Origin: an uncultured Sutterella sp.
Lineage (GTDB): Bacteria > Pseudomonadota > Gammaproteobacteria > Burkholderiales > Burkholderiaceae_F
Assembly: GCA_905192805.1 (NCBI GenBank)
Contig: CAJJMF010000093.1
Location: 1-9,730, forward strand
Direction: 5' to 3'
Length of the DNA: 9,730 nt
Below the pieces are notes generated by a model. The model made no database searches and had not been told where the DNA came from. It saw nothing but the letters and a program-made list of their open reading frames with translations. Below, piece by piece: positions 1 through 6,635 of this stretch. Each line of letters begins with the position of its first letter. Within the stretch, counting starts at the first letter, position 1. A program made the translations under genes and the position numbers.

Positions 1-54
1 CAGGGTGTCACGGGTGCCGTACACGGCGCCCAAAGAACAACGAAAGATTATCTA
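1..54 (-). other. Left-edge stretch downstream of mrdA; rodA start not confirmed
   Basis: In mreBCD-mrdA operons the next gene is usually rodA. On the minus strand an ATG at 58-56 overlaps the mrdA stop in an ATGA arrangement and reads MIDNLSLFFGRRVRHP, but it meets an in-frame TGA at 10-8. A second minus-strand frame is open from after a TAG to the window edge and contains a GTG codon reading VYGTRDTL. Neither is long enough to identify. The plus strand can form a 7-bp hairpin, GGTGCCG (13-19) with CGGCGCC (24-30), with one G-U pair and a 4-nt loop and no T-run. I cannot assign a gene here. Confidence 0.3.
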
Positions 55-1980
55 TCATGGTTTCGGTTTCCTCTTCACTATGGGGGTTGGCTGGGGCTCC
101 GGTGCATTCTTAACATGAGCGGGGGGTGGTAACCCTAAATCATTGTCGCCGGTTAGCCAATAGTTAAGGGCTGCATGAGCTACTGGCGCTGCAGCGCGTG
201 CGCCAAAGCCCCCATTTTCCACAATGACTGCTAAGGCAATGGTTGGATTTTTAGCAGGAGCAAACGCAATAAACAGTGCATGGTCTTGCTGGCGGCGACG
301 CAGTTTTTTCGTCGAAAACTTTTCATCTTGACCGACCGAGACCACTTGAGCCGTCCCAGTTTTACCGGCGACTTCAAAGGGGAATTTGGCAAATACACTA
401 CGCCCAGTCCCAATTTTGGTGACATCCGTCATCCCAGCGATCACCGTGTCTAAATGACTGGGTTTTAAAGGAATGACGTTTGTAGGTTTGTCATCAATTT
501 TGGTTAGGGTTCCATTAACGGGATCGGTGATCTCTTTGACAAGATGTGGCGTCATCACTACGCCGCGGTTGGCGAGCGTGGCGACGGCATGAGCGAGTTG
601 TAATAACGTAAAGTTGTTATAGCCCTGACCAATACCGATCGACGGGGTGTCCCCCATCACCCAAGGGCGTTTATAGCGTTTTTCTTTCCATTCTCGGTTA
701 GGAAGGACCCCGGTTTGTTCCCCGACTAAGTCAATACCCGTGCGTTGTCCAAATCCCCACGGTTTCATGAAGTCATAAATGTCGTCCACCCCCATTTTGG
801 TGGCTAACCAGTAGTAGTACACGTCGGAGGACACAGCAATCGAACGGCGCAGATTCAAGGGACCTTTGGGCACACCACTCGCGTCACGGAACTTGTGGTT
901 GCCAAGCATAAAGACCCCCGTATCATTGAGCACATACTCAGGGGTAGTGGCGCCTGTTGTCAAACCTGCCAGCGCCATAAAGGGTTTATAGGTGGACCCG
1001 ATAGGGTACGTTCCGCGCATAGCACGGTTAAAGAGGGGTTTATCCTCAGACGTGTTGAGCTCATTCCAGGACTCTGGGTCGATCCCGCCCGGGAAGAGAT
1101 TCGGATCATAGGTAGGCATAGAGACAAAGGCCAATACTTCCCCGGTTTTGGGTTCAATCGCAATCAATGCCCCTCGGTTCTCTTTCCCTATAGCATTTTC
1201 CACAACACGCTGTAAGTTCATGTCGATGGAGAGACGTAAATTTTTTCCAGCGGTTGGCGGTGTGAGGGAAAGACTACGAACAGCGTGACCTCCCGCCGTA
1301 ATTTCTAGAGTTTCATGCCCAGGTACCCCGTGCAAGGTTGACTCATAACTACGTTCTAGACCCACTTTCCCGATATTGCGTTCACCATCATAGTTATCCA
1401 ATAGACCTTCTTCACTGAGGCGCTTTTGGTCGCTTTGAGATAGCGAACCGATATAGCCAATAAAATGGCTACCGGTTTCACCTTGGGGATAAAAACGATA
1501 TTGGCGTTGATTAATTTCGACGCCAGGGAAACGCCAGGCCTGACCGATAAACGTGGCGACTTCTTCCTCCGTCAAGCCTTGACGCAAAGGAATGGAGTCA
1601 TAGCGTTGTAAGTCTTCCCGTAAGCGGTTAAAACGTCGACGGTCAGCAGGAGTAATGGTTAAAACTTTACTTAACTCATCGATGGTGGTATTGAGGTTAT
1701 CCACTTTATCGGGGGTGATTTCAAGCGAGTAAACCGTTTCGTTTTGGGCAAGAATTTCCCCGTTTCGGTCATAAATCAACCCACGTGTTCCTTGTAAGGT
1801 GATCGTTACCGTACGGTTACGTTCTGCCTTTTCGATATAGGAGGTTTGATTGATAATTTGCAACCAAGCAAAACGCAACACTAAGAGTACAAAAAAGAAT
1901 AGGACGAGCCCATAGAGGAAGAGCAAACGCTTCCTAAAGGGTTTGACATCGAAATCATCTTTTTGGAACTCAAAGGCCAT
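55..1980 (-). CDS. mrdA: Peptidoglycan D,D-transpeptidase PBP2
   Basis: Penicillin-binding protein 2, the transpeptidase that cross-links newly made lateral-wall peptidoglycan in the rod-shape complex with RodA and MreBCD. The 641-residue length is normal for the family. A short cytoplasmic N-terminus leads to one membrane anchor at about residues 19-40. A pedestal domain follows (GTRGLIYDRNGEILA at 64-78), then the periplasmic transpeptidase domain from about 250. The catalytic motifs are all present: STYK at 329-332 (nucleophile Ser329), SSD at 384-386 (the SxD form usual in PBP2) and KTG at 540-542. The last ~25 residues are a Pro/Lys-rich tail. The ATG start is preceded by a GAGGA Shine-Dalgarno nine bases upstream. 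It is the fourth gene of the operon, 14 nt after mreD. The gene ends with tandem stops TGA TAG. Confidence 0.97.
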   Translation of the reverse strand: MAFEFQKDDFDVKPFRKRLLFLYGLVLFFFVLLVLRFAWLQIINQTSYIEKAERNRTVTITLQGTRGLIYDRNGEILAQNETVYSLEITPDKVDNLNTTIDELSKVLTITPADRRRFNRLREDLQRYDSIPLRQGLTEEEVATFIGQAWRFPGVEINQRQYRFYPQGETGSHFIGYIGSLSQSDQKRLSEEGLLDNYDGERNIGKVGLERSYESTLHGVPGHETLEITAGGHAVRSLSLTPPTAGKNLRLSIDMNLQRVVENAIGKENRGALIAIEPKTGEVLAFVSMPTYDPNLFPGGIDPESWNELNTSEDKPLFNRAMRGTYPIGSTYKPFMALAGLTTGATTPEYVLNDTGVFMLGNHKFRDASGVPKGPLNLRRSIAVSSDVYYYWLATKMGVDDIYDFMKPWGFGQRTGIDLVGEQTGVLPNREWKEKRYKRPWVMGDTPSIGIGQGYNNFTLLQLAHAVATLANRGVVMTPHLVKEITDPVNGTLTKIDDKPTNVIPLKPSHLDTVIAGMTDVTKIGTGRSVFAKFPFEVAGKTGTAQVVSVGQDEKFSTKKLRRRQQDHALFIAFAPAKNPTIALAVIVENGGFGARAAAPVAHAALNYWLTGDNDLGLPPPAHVKNAPEPQPTPIVKRKPKP

Positions 1981-1994
1981 CGTACATGGTCCTC

Positions 1995-2519
1995 TTAGTT
2001 GTCGATCTGTCGACGGCGTTCAGGCCAAGAAAGCACAACACCCGTAAACGGCCAGAGTAAGCCGCCCGTGAGGCTTTGTAAGAACCAAATCGCACCCGGC
2101 CACAAGCCATCGAGCCATGTTCTCACAAGAAGCACGACGAGTTGCGAGATAAGAAGTAACGGGATGACGTGCAGAGTTTGCCCAATAAAACCAAACCAAG
2201 GGATACGACGATGAAAAGAAAACGCTAGATACGACAGCACCACGTAGCCAAGCGCTTGCTGCCCAAGCACGCTACCGTTCTGAACGTCCATGAGGAGACC
2301 ACAAAAAAAGGCAATACTGAGCCCAACGTGGCGTGGATAGCGCATCGTCCAATAGATCAACGTGAGTGCTAAGACATCAGGCACCCAGACAATATCGGTG
2401 GAGGCGAATAGCAGGTCCGCTAAATAACTCAGGACGAACGTCAAGACAATCCATAGCGGATTAATCGGGCGATGGCGTCCATTGAATTGTTCTGACTCAA
2501 TGCGATTAAAAGGGATCAT
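1995..2519 (-). CDS. mreD: Rod shape-determining membrane protein MreD
   Basis: Small integral membrane partner of MreC in the elongasome. The 174 residues are very hydrophobic, with about six predicted membrane segments (roughly 21-39, 43-60, 65-80, 87-104, 112-133 and 145-165). The GLLMDVQNGSVLGQQAL stretch at 74-90 matches the conserved MreD pattern of Gly-Leu-Leu-x-Asp followed by Gly-x-x-Leu-Gly. The C-terminus is short and basic. The ATG overlaps the TGA stop of mreC by four bases (ATGA), which suggests translational coupling. Length and position between mreC and mrdA are as expected. Sequence conservation in MreD is low, so operon context carries part of the identification. Confidence 0.94.
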   Translation of the reverse strand: MIPFNRIESEQFNGRHRPINPLWIVLTFVLSYLADLLFASTDIVWVPDVLALTLIYWTMRYPRHVGLSIAFFCGLLMDVQNGSVLGQQALGYVVLSYLAFSFHRRIPWFGFIGQTLHVIPLLLISQLVVLLVRTWLDGLWPGAIWFLQSLTGGLLWPFTGVVLSWPERRRQIDN

Positions 2520-3418
2520 CGTCCAGCCCTACGTTTAATGGATTTCATTTGCTGTGCTTCCGCTTCATCCAAGGCTTTAGCCGGATCCGGGTCCACCATG
2601 ATGACGACAGCGAATTGCAATGTAAGTTCACTAAAGGTTGGGGTGACCGTGACGGTTTTTTGGGTTTCCCCTGATTGATAGATCGTCTCGTTGACGGTGC
2701 CCACCAAGATATCCTTGGGGAAAATGTGATCCAACCCAGCGGTAACAAGACGGTCCCCTGACTTGATATCACTAGTAGGCGCCACAAACATAAGGTCCAT
2801 TAACGCGTTATCACCCGTCCCATGAAGGATGAAAAACTGCCCCGTTCGTTCATTACGAACCGTAATTTGTTGACGATGATCGGTCAGCAGTGTGACTTCG
2901 GACTGGTGAGCTACGACGCGAGAAATTTGCCCTAAGACCCCCGAAGCTCCAATGACTGGCATCCCCTGAAGTACCCCGTCACTTTCGCCGACATTGATAC
3001 GCACTCGGCGAGTGAATTGATCCGATACACGCCCAATGACTTCAGCCGTCACCGCTTTATTTGCAGAACGCGGGACGGCATTAAGCAGTTTGCGTAGTTC
3101 TTCGTTTTCGCGTTGCAACTCTTGCACACGGACATTTTGAAGCGCCATGGTTTGGTTTGCTTCTGTCAGTTCATTTAAGTTGTGAGCGAGTTTGGCTTTG
3201 CTCAAGAAATACCCCTCAGAACTCGATAGCCACTCACGCGGGAGGGTCATCAAGCTAGTAAAAGGGGTCGTGAGACTAATCACGGTAGAGCGAAAACCGT
3301 CAAGCGAGCGCAGGCGTCCGTCAACCAAAATAAGGATGACGGACACCACTACGAAGAAGATAAAACGGATTCGGGCTGAAATCCCTTGCCGAAATAACGG
3401 CGGAGGACCGTACTCCAT
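2516..3418 (-). CDS. mreC: Rod shape-determining protein MreC
   Basis: Bitopic periplasmic scaffold that links MreB/MreD to PBP2 and is thought to activate it. From the ATG chosen here the protein has 300 residues: a Pro-rich cytoplasmic start (MEYGPPPLFRQG), a membrane segment at about 17-34, a heptad-rich coiled coil at about 78-115 (NLNELTEANQTM, LQRENEELRKLLN), then the twin beta-barrel MreC domain to about 277 with the typical GDRLVTAGLDHIFPKDILVG near 221-240. A Lys/Arg-rich tail follows. An in-frame GTG at 3433, overlapping the mreB TAG by one base, would add five residues (MLATT). I prefer 3418 because betaproteobacterial MreC proteins commonly begin with an M-[DE]-Y-x-PPPLF-like stretch. 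Neither start has a convincing Shine-Dalgarno. The gene overlaps mreD by four bases. Confidence 0.94.
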   Translation of the reverse strand: MEYGPPPLFRQGISARIRFIFFVVVSVILILVDGRLRSLDGFRSTVISLTTPFTSLMTLPREWLSSSEGYFLSKAKLAHNLNELTEANQTMALQNVRVQELQRENEELRKLLNAVPRSANKAVTAEVIGRVSDQFTRRVRINVGESDGVLQGMPVIGASGVLGQISRVVAHQSEVTLLTDHRQQITVRNERTGQFFILHGTGDNALMDLMFVAPTSDIKSGDRLVTAGLDHIFPKDILVGTVNETIYQSGETQKTVTVTPTFSELTLQFAVVIMVDPDPAKALDEAEAQQMKSIKRRAGR

Positions 3419-3432
3419 GGTCGTGGCGAGCA

Positions 3433-4476
3433 CTAACCGGAGGTAAAGGCCGTACGCAACTTATCCATATTTTCAAGTGCAATACCGCAACCTTTCACCA
3501 CACAATTGAGAGGCTCTTCAGCAATATGTACCGGCAAGCCAGTTTCTTCTTTCAAGAGTTGATCTAAATCGCGCAATAATGCGCCACCCCCCGTAATCAT
3601 GAGTCCGTGTTCGGCGATATCGGCCCCTAATTCCGGAGGAGTCTTTTCGAGTGCGTTTTTCACTGCCACAACAATTTGGTTCAATGGCTCTTGAAGCGCT
3701 TCGAGAATTTCGTTGGAGTGAACGGTGAACGTTCGAGGCACCCCTTCAGCAATATTGCGGCCTTTGACTTCGATTTCCTTGACTTCCGAGCCTGGGAACG
3801 CTGAGCCAATTTCTTTCTTGATCATTTCGGCCGTCGGTTCACCGATCAACATGCCGAAGTTACGTCGAATGTAGTTAATAATGGCTTGGTCGAATTTGTC
3901 GCCCCCTACGCGTACCGAGCCCGCATAGACCATACCACCCAAAGAAATCAAACCAACTTCCGTGGTACCACCACCGATGTCGACCACTAACGACCCAGCA
4001 GCTTCGTTCACGGGTAAGCCCGCCCCAATCGCGGCAGCCATCGGTTCTTCGATTAAGAACACTTCAGAGGCACCGGCCGCTAAAGCACTTTCCTTGATCG
4101 CACGGCGTTCAACCTGCGTTGATCCACACGGTACGCAAATGATGATGCGAGGAGAGGGAGCAAACAATCGGGATGGACTGGCCATGCGAATAAACTGCTT
4201 GAGCATTTGCTCCGTGACCGTAAAGTCAGCGATCACCCCGTCCTTCATAGGACGGATAGCGTTGATATTGCCAGGCACACGCCCGAGCATCTGTTTAGCT
4301 GCTTTACCAACAGCGTGAATCGTTGTCTTACCATTGGGGCCACCTTCTTGACGAATAGCGACCACGCTGGGTTCATTAAGAACAATGCCCTTGCCACGAA
4401 CATAAATCAGGGTGTTTGCGGTCCCTAAGTCAATAGCAAGATCGTTAGAAAAATAATTACGGAAAAAGCCGAACAT
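3433..4476 (-). CDS. mreB: Actin-like rod shape-determining protein MreB
   Basis: Bacterial actin homologue that forms ATP-dependent filaments on the inner face of the membrane and directs lateral-wall synthesis. The 347 residues match the family length. The N-terminal MFGFFRNYFSNDLAIDLGTANTL carries the membrane-binding start and the first phosphate loop (DLGTANT at 16-22). The second phosphate loop DIGGGTTEV lies at 166-174 and the adenosine motif TGGGALLRDLD near 295-305. EEPMAAAIGAGLP near 143-155 is also typical. It is the first gene of the leftward operon, preceded by the divergent intergenic region; the Shine-Dalgarno before the ATG is weak. Its TAG stop lies 14 nt before the preferred mreC start. 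Confidence 0.98.
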   Translation of the reverse strand: MFGFFRNYFSNDLAIDLGTANTLIYVRGKGIVLNEPSVVAIRQEGGPNGKTTIHAVGKAAKQMLGRVPGNINAIRPMKDGVIADFTVTEQMLKQFIRMASPSRLFAPSPRIIICVPCGSTQVERRAIKESALAAGASEVFLIEEPMAAAIGAGLPVNEAAGSLVVDIGGGTTEVGLISLGGMVYAGSVRVGGDKFDQAIINYIRRNFGMLIGEPTAEMIKKEIGSAFPGSEVKEIEVKGRNIAEGVPRTFTVHSNEILEALQEPLNQIVVAVKNALEKTPPELGADIAEHGLMITGGGALLRDLDQLLKEETGLPVHIAEEPLNCVVKGCGIALENMDKLRTAFTSG

Positions 4477-4744
4477 AGTGTGGTTACCGTTTGAGCTCGA
4501 TTGGAATGTATGGTTAAGTGATTCTTGTCCAGAATCACTCTAGGTATAGGTGCAGCAGGTAACTTGTGCCGAACTGAAAGGGGAAGAATACCTACCCAGA
4601 ATAATCTTTAATGATAAACTAACTAGGCACATCATGCTGACCAGAAGCTTCGTTGAGACACGATTGTCTTGTATAGGAGTGTATCTAATCTCGTCAGCAC
4701 TCTTTTTTCCGTCTTTTATAACAGCAAATCGAAGAAGCACAACT
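4477..4744. promoter_or_regulatory. Divergent mreB / gatC intergenic region
   Basis: This 268-bp non-coding stretch must hold the promoters of both operons. For mreB a possible minus-strand promoter is CTGACG (4692-4697) and TATACA (4670-4675), spaced 16 bp; both boxes match consensus at four of six positions, so this is only a candidate. On the plus strand, TTGTCT (4664-4669) with TAATCT (4686-4691), or the TATAAC at 4717-4722, could serve gatC, but both are weak. A perfect 9-bp inverted repeat sits at 4517-4539 (separate entry). TAGGTAT (4541-4547) and ATACCTA (4588-4594) form a further 7-bp inverted pair with a long loop. No credible gene is seen here. Confidence 0.5.
4517..4539 (-). promoter_or_regulatory. 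Perfect inverted repeat in the mreB leader
   Basis: AGTGATTCT (4517-4525) and AGAATCACT (4531-4539) are exact reverse complements separated by five bases. There is no adjacent T-run, so it is not an intrinsic terminator. It lies 40 bp upstream of the mreB ATG and could be an RNA hairpin in the mreB 5' leader or a dimeric protein-binding site. Which of these holds, and which gene it serves, cannot be told from the sequence. Confidence 0.5.
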
Positions 4745-5032
4745 ATGGCTTTGACTTTGGATGATATTCACCGTATTGCTGACTTGGGTTGCATCGATAT
4801 TACCGATGAGCAAGCGCGAGTAATGCAGGGTGAACTGAACGATATTTTTCAGATGATTGAACGAATTGCAAGCGTCAATACCGAAGGGGTCGCGCCTATG
4901 CCTAATCCCCATGATGGCGTTCAACGGTTACGCGAAGACGTTGTGACGGAAACCAATCAGCGTGAAGCAAATATGCAAAACGCCCCCGAACGTGAAGCGG
5001 GTTGCTTCCTTGTGCCTCGCGTTATTGAATAA
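4745..5032 (+). CDS. gatC: Asp-tRNA(Asn)/Glu-tRNA(Gln) amidotransferase subunit C
   Basis: Small subunit of the GatCAB amidotransferase, which wraps around and stabilises GatA against GatB. The 95 residues are the usual size. The N-terminal half is helical (MALTLDDIHRIADLGCI, then DEQARVMQGELNDIFQMIERI). A linker VAPMPNPHDGVQRLREDVV follows, near residues 55-73, and the C-terminus ends REAGCFLVPRVIE, all typical of GatC. The frame is open further upstream, but the extra residues from 4550 do not resemble GatC and the conserved N-terminus begins at this ATG. The ribosome binding site is weak (a purine-rich GAAGAAG just upstream). It heads the gatC-gatA-gatB operon but is separated from gatA by an unusually long, structured spacer. 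Confidence 0.95.
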   Translation: MALTLDDIHRIADLGCIDITDEQARVMQGELNDIFQMIERIASVNTEGVAPMPNPHDGVQRLREDVVTETNQREANMQNAPEREAGCFLVPRVIE

Positions 5033-5048
5033 GACACATCCTTAGAAA

Positions 5049-5143
5049 TACCTCAGCGGGAACTTTGTACTTTTGAGCACGTTTAGCGAGCTTGAGTACG
5101 CGTTGTGAGTGTCCTAACTTCTAGGAACTCATCGACTGAGGTA
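5049..5143 (+). ncRNA. Candidate structured leader RNA (three-way junction) before gatA
   Basis: The gatC-gatA spacer folds on paper into three helices. P1 pairs TACCTCAG-CG (5049-5058) with CG-A-CTGAGGTA (5133-5143): 10 bp with one bulged A at 5135. P2 pairs GTACTT (5067-5072) with GAGTAC (5094-5099), then after a bulged TT pairs GAGC (5075-5078) with GCTT (5090-5093), an A-A mismatch, CG with CG, and a TTTAG loop. P3 pairs GTGAGT (5105-5110) with ACTCAT (5127-5132) and TCCTA (5112-5116) with TAGGA (5122-5126), with one bulged G and loop ACTTC. P3 abuts P1 with no linker, allowing coaxial stacking. The 3' end of P1 touches the gatA Shine-Dalgarno. There is no T-run and no match to a tRNA. 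The pairing is what I see; regulatory function is inference, and a dispersed repeat is the main alternative. Confidence 0.5.
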
Positions 5144-5147
5144 GGAG
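5143..5147 (+). promoter_or_regulatory. Ribosome binding site of gatA, possibly occluded
   Basis: AGGAG lies nine bases before the gatA ATG. Its first four bases can pair with TCCT at 5039-5042, just downstream of the gatC stop, extending the P1 helix of the structured spacer across a seven-base asymmetric bulge. The 5' A at 5143 would be shared between the two helices. This could limit gatA translation when the structure is formed. Confidence 0.5.
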
Positions 5148-5156
5148 CCATTCACA

Positions 5157-6614
5157 ATGAAAGATTTAACTTTTGCCTCGATTTCTGAGCTTTCTCAGCT
5201 TTTGCATGCCAAGGAAGTGTCCTCGGTTGAGTTAACCCAGCATTTTCTGGATCGTATTGAGAAGCACAAGCACTTGAACGCCTTTTTAGATGTGCGTCCT
5301 GAAGCCTCTCTCGCTCAGGCGCGCGCTGCCGATGAAAAGTTGGCCCAAGGGAATGCCGGCTTTTTGACGGGGATCCCGATTGCTCACAAAGATATTTTCG
5401 TTACCAAAGAGTGGGCATCCACAGCGGCCAGTAAGATGCTCGAAGGTTATATGAGCCCCTTTGATGCGACGGTAGTGAGTCAGCTCAAAGAGGCTGGCAT
5501 GGTTTGCTTAGGCAAACTCAATTGCGACGAATACGCTATGGGTTCGGGTAATGAAAATTCGGCCTACGGTAAGGTCTTCAATCCCTGGGACGCGAACGCA
5601 GTACCTGGGGGCTCTTCGGGAGGGTCGTCTGCGTGTATCGCGGCCGGGTTAGCTCCGATTGCCACGGGTACGGATACCGGTGGCTCGATCCGTGAACCGG
5701 CAAGTTTTACGGGGGTGACGGGCTTGAAGCCCACCTATGGTCGTCCTTCGCGCTGGGGCATGATTGCCTTTGCCTCTTCCTTAGACACTGCGGGTTTACT
5801 TGGCCATAGCGCGCTGGATTGTGCTCAGGTGTTGGGGAGCATGGTGGGGTTTGATCGTAAGGACTCTACTTCGGTTCAGATGCAAACGGAAGACTTTACT
5901 CGTCTGATGGACCAACCCGTGAAGGGAATGCGCTTAGGGGTGCCTCGTAAATGGTTGGCGGATGGGTTAGACCCTGAAGTTCGTCAGTCCATCCTCGAGG
6001 CCATTGAGCTATATCGCAAGCAAGGGGTTGAGATTGTCGACATTGAATTGCCGATGGCTGAGCTTGGTGTGCCGGTGTATTACGTCGTGGCCTGTGCTGA
6101 AGCCAGTTCCAATCTGTCGCGTTATGACGGTGTTCGTTACGGCCACCGCAGTAAGGACTATACCGACATTGTGGACATGATGAAAAAGTCCCGAAACGAA
6201 GCCTTTGGTCCCGAACCTAAGCGTCGCATCATGATTGGTACGTATGTGCTTTCGCATGGGTACTATGATGCCTACTATTTGAAGGCACAGCGTGTACGTC
6301 GATTGATCTCCCAAGAGTTCCAGCGCGCTTTTGAATCGGTTGATGCCATCATCAGTCCGGTTACGGCAGGGGTGGCTTATGACTTTGGCGCGAATGCCGA
6401 TCCGGTGTCCGCCTACTTAAGCGACTTATACACGGTTCCGTCCTCGCTGGCTGGCTTGCCAGGTTTGGCCATGCCGTCAGGGATTCACTCCAACGGTCGC
6501 CCCATGGGCTTCCAGTTGATTGGAGCAACGTTTAGCGAAGCGAAGTTATTGCAGTTGGGCTCTACGTGGCAACGTGAGACGGACTGGCATACGAAGCGTC
6601 CGTCTGGGTATTGA
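5157..6614 (+). CDS. gatA: Asp-tRNA(Asn)/Glu-tRNA(Gln) amidotransferase subunit A
   Basis: Amidase-signature glutaminase subunit of GatCAB: it releases ammonia from glutamine and passes it to GatB. The 485 residues are normal for the family. The Ser-cisSer-Lys triad is intact by alignment with known GatA spacing: Lys78 (in GIPIAHKD), Ser153 (in PGGSSGGSSA) and Ser177 (in DTGGSIREPAS). The glycine-rich amidase signature spans about 150-185, followed by GLKPTYGRPSRWG. The C-terminal part contains the conserved DLYTVPSSLAGLPGLAMPSG. The ATG has a clear AGGAG site, and the reading frame is closed by a TAG just upstream, so no longer start in this region is possible. gatB begins 21 nt after its TGA. 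Confidence 0.98.
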   Translation: MKDLTFASISELSQLLHAKEVSSVELTQHFLDRIEKHKHLNAFLDVRPEASLAQARAADEKLAQGNAGFLTGIPIAHKDIFVTKEWASTAASKMLEGYMSPFDATVVSQLKEAGMVCLGKLNCDEYAMGSGNENSAYGKVFNPWDANAVPGGSSGGSSACIAAGLAPIATGTDTGGSIREPASFTGVTGLKPTYGRPSRWGMIAFASSLDTAGLLGHSALDCAQVLGSMVGFDRKDSTSVQMQTEDFTRLMDQPVKGMRLGVPRKWLADGLDPEVRQSILEAIELYRKQGVEIVDIELPMAELGVPVYYVVACAEASSNLSRYDGVRYGHRSKDYTDIVDMMKKSRNEAFGPEPKRRIMIGTYVLSHGYYDAYYLKAQRVRRLISQEFQRAFESVDAIISPVTAGVAYDFGANADPVSAYLSDLYTVPSSLAGLPGLAMPSGIHSNGRPMGFQLIGATFSEAKLLQLGSTWQRETDWHTKRPSGY

Positions 6615-6635
6615 TTTTGGGTCGGGAGTAAAGAC

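Noticed and set aside
13..30. GC-rich hairpin at the left edge as a terminator of the mre operon
   Set aside because: No T-run follows on either strand and the stem has a mismatch when read in the direction of mrdA transcription.
895..1215. Plus-strand open frame of about 106 codons inside mrdA
   Set aside because: It lies wholly antisense to the conserved PBP2 transpeptidase domain; its product shows no recognisable family features.
4541..4594. TAGGTAT / ATACCTA inverted pair in the gatC leader as a second structured RNA
   Set aside because: Only 7 bp close a 40-nt loop with no convincing internal helices, which chance easily produces.
4550..4744. In-frame upstream extension of gatC giving a 160-residue protein
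   Set aside because: The added residues do not resemble GatC, the conserved N-terminus begins at 4745, and the stretch carries the intergenic promoters.
5049..5143. Spacer fold as a tRNA, integron attC site or T-box
   Set aside because: There is no anticodon arm, T-arm consensus or CCA end; no paired attC core sites (RYYYAAC/GTTRRRY); and no T-box sequence or downstream terminator hairpin with a T-run.
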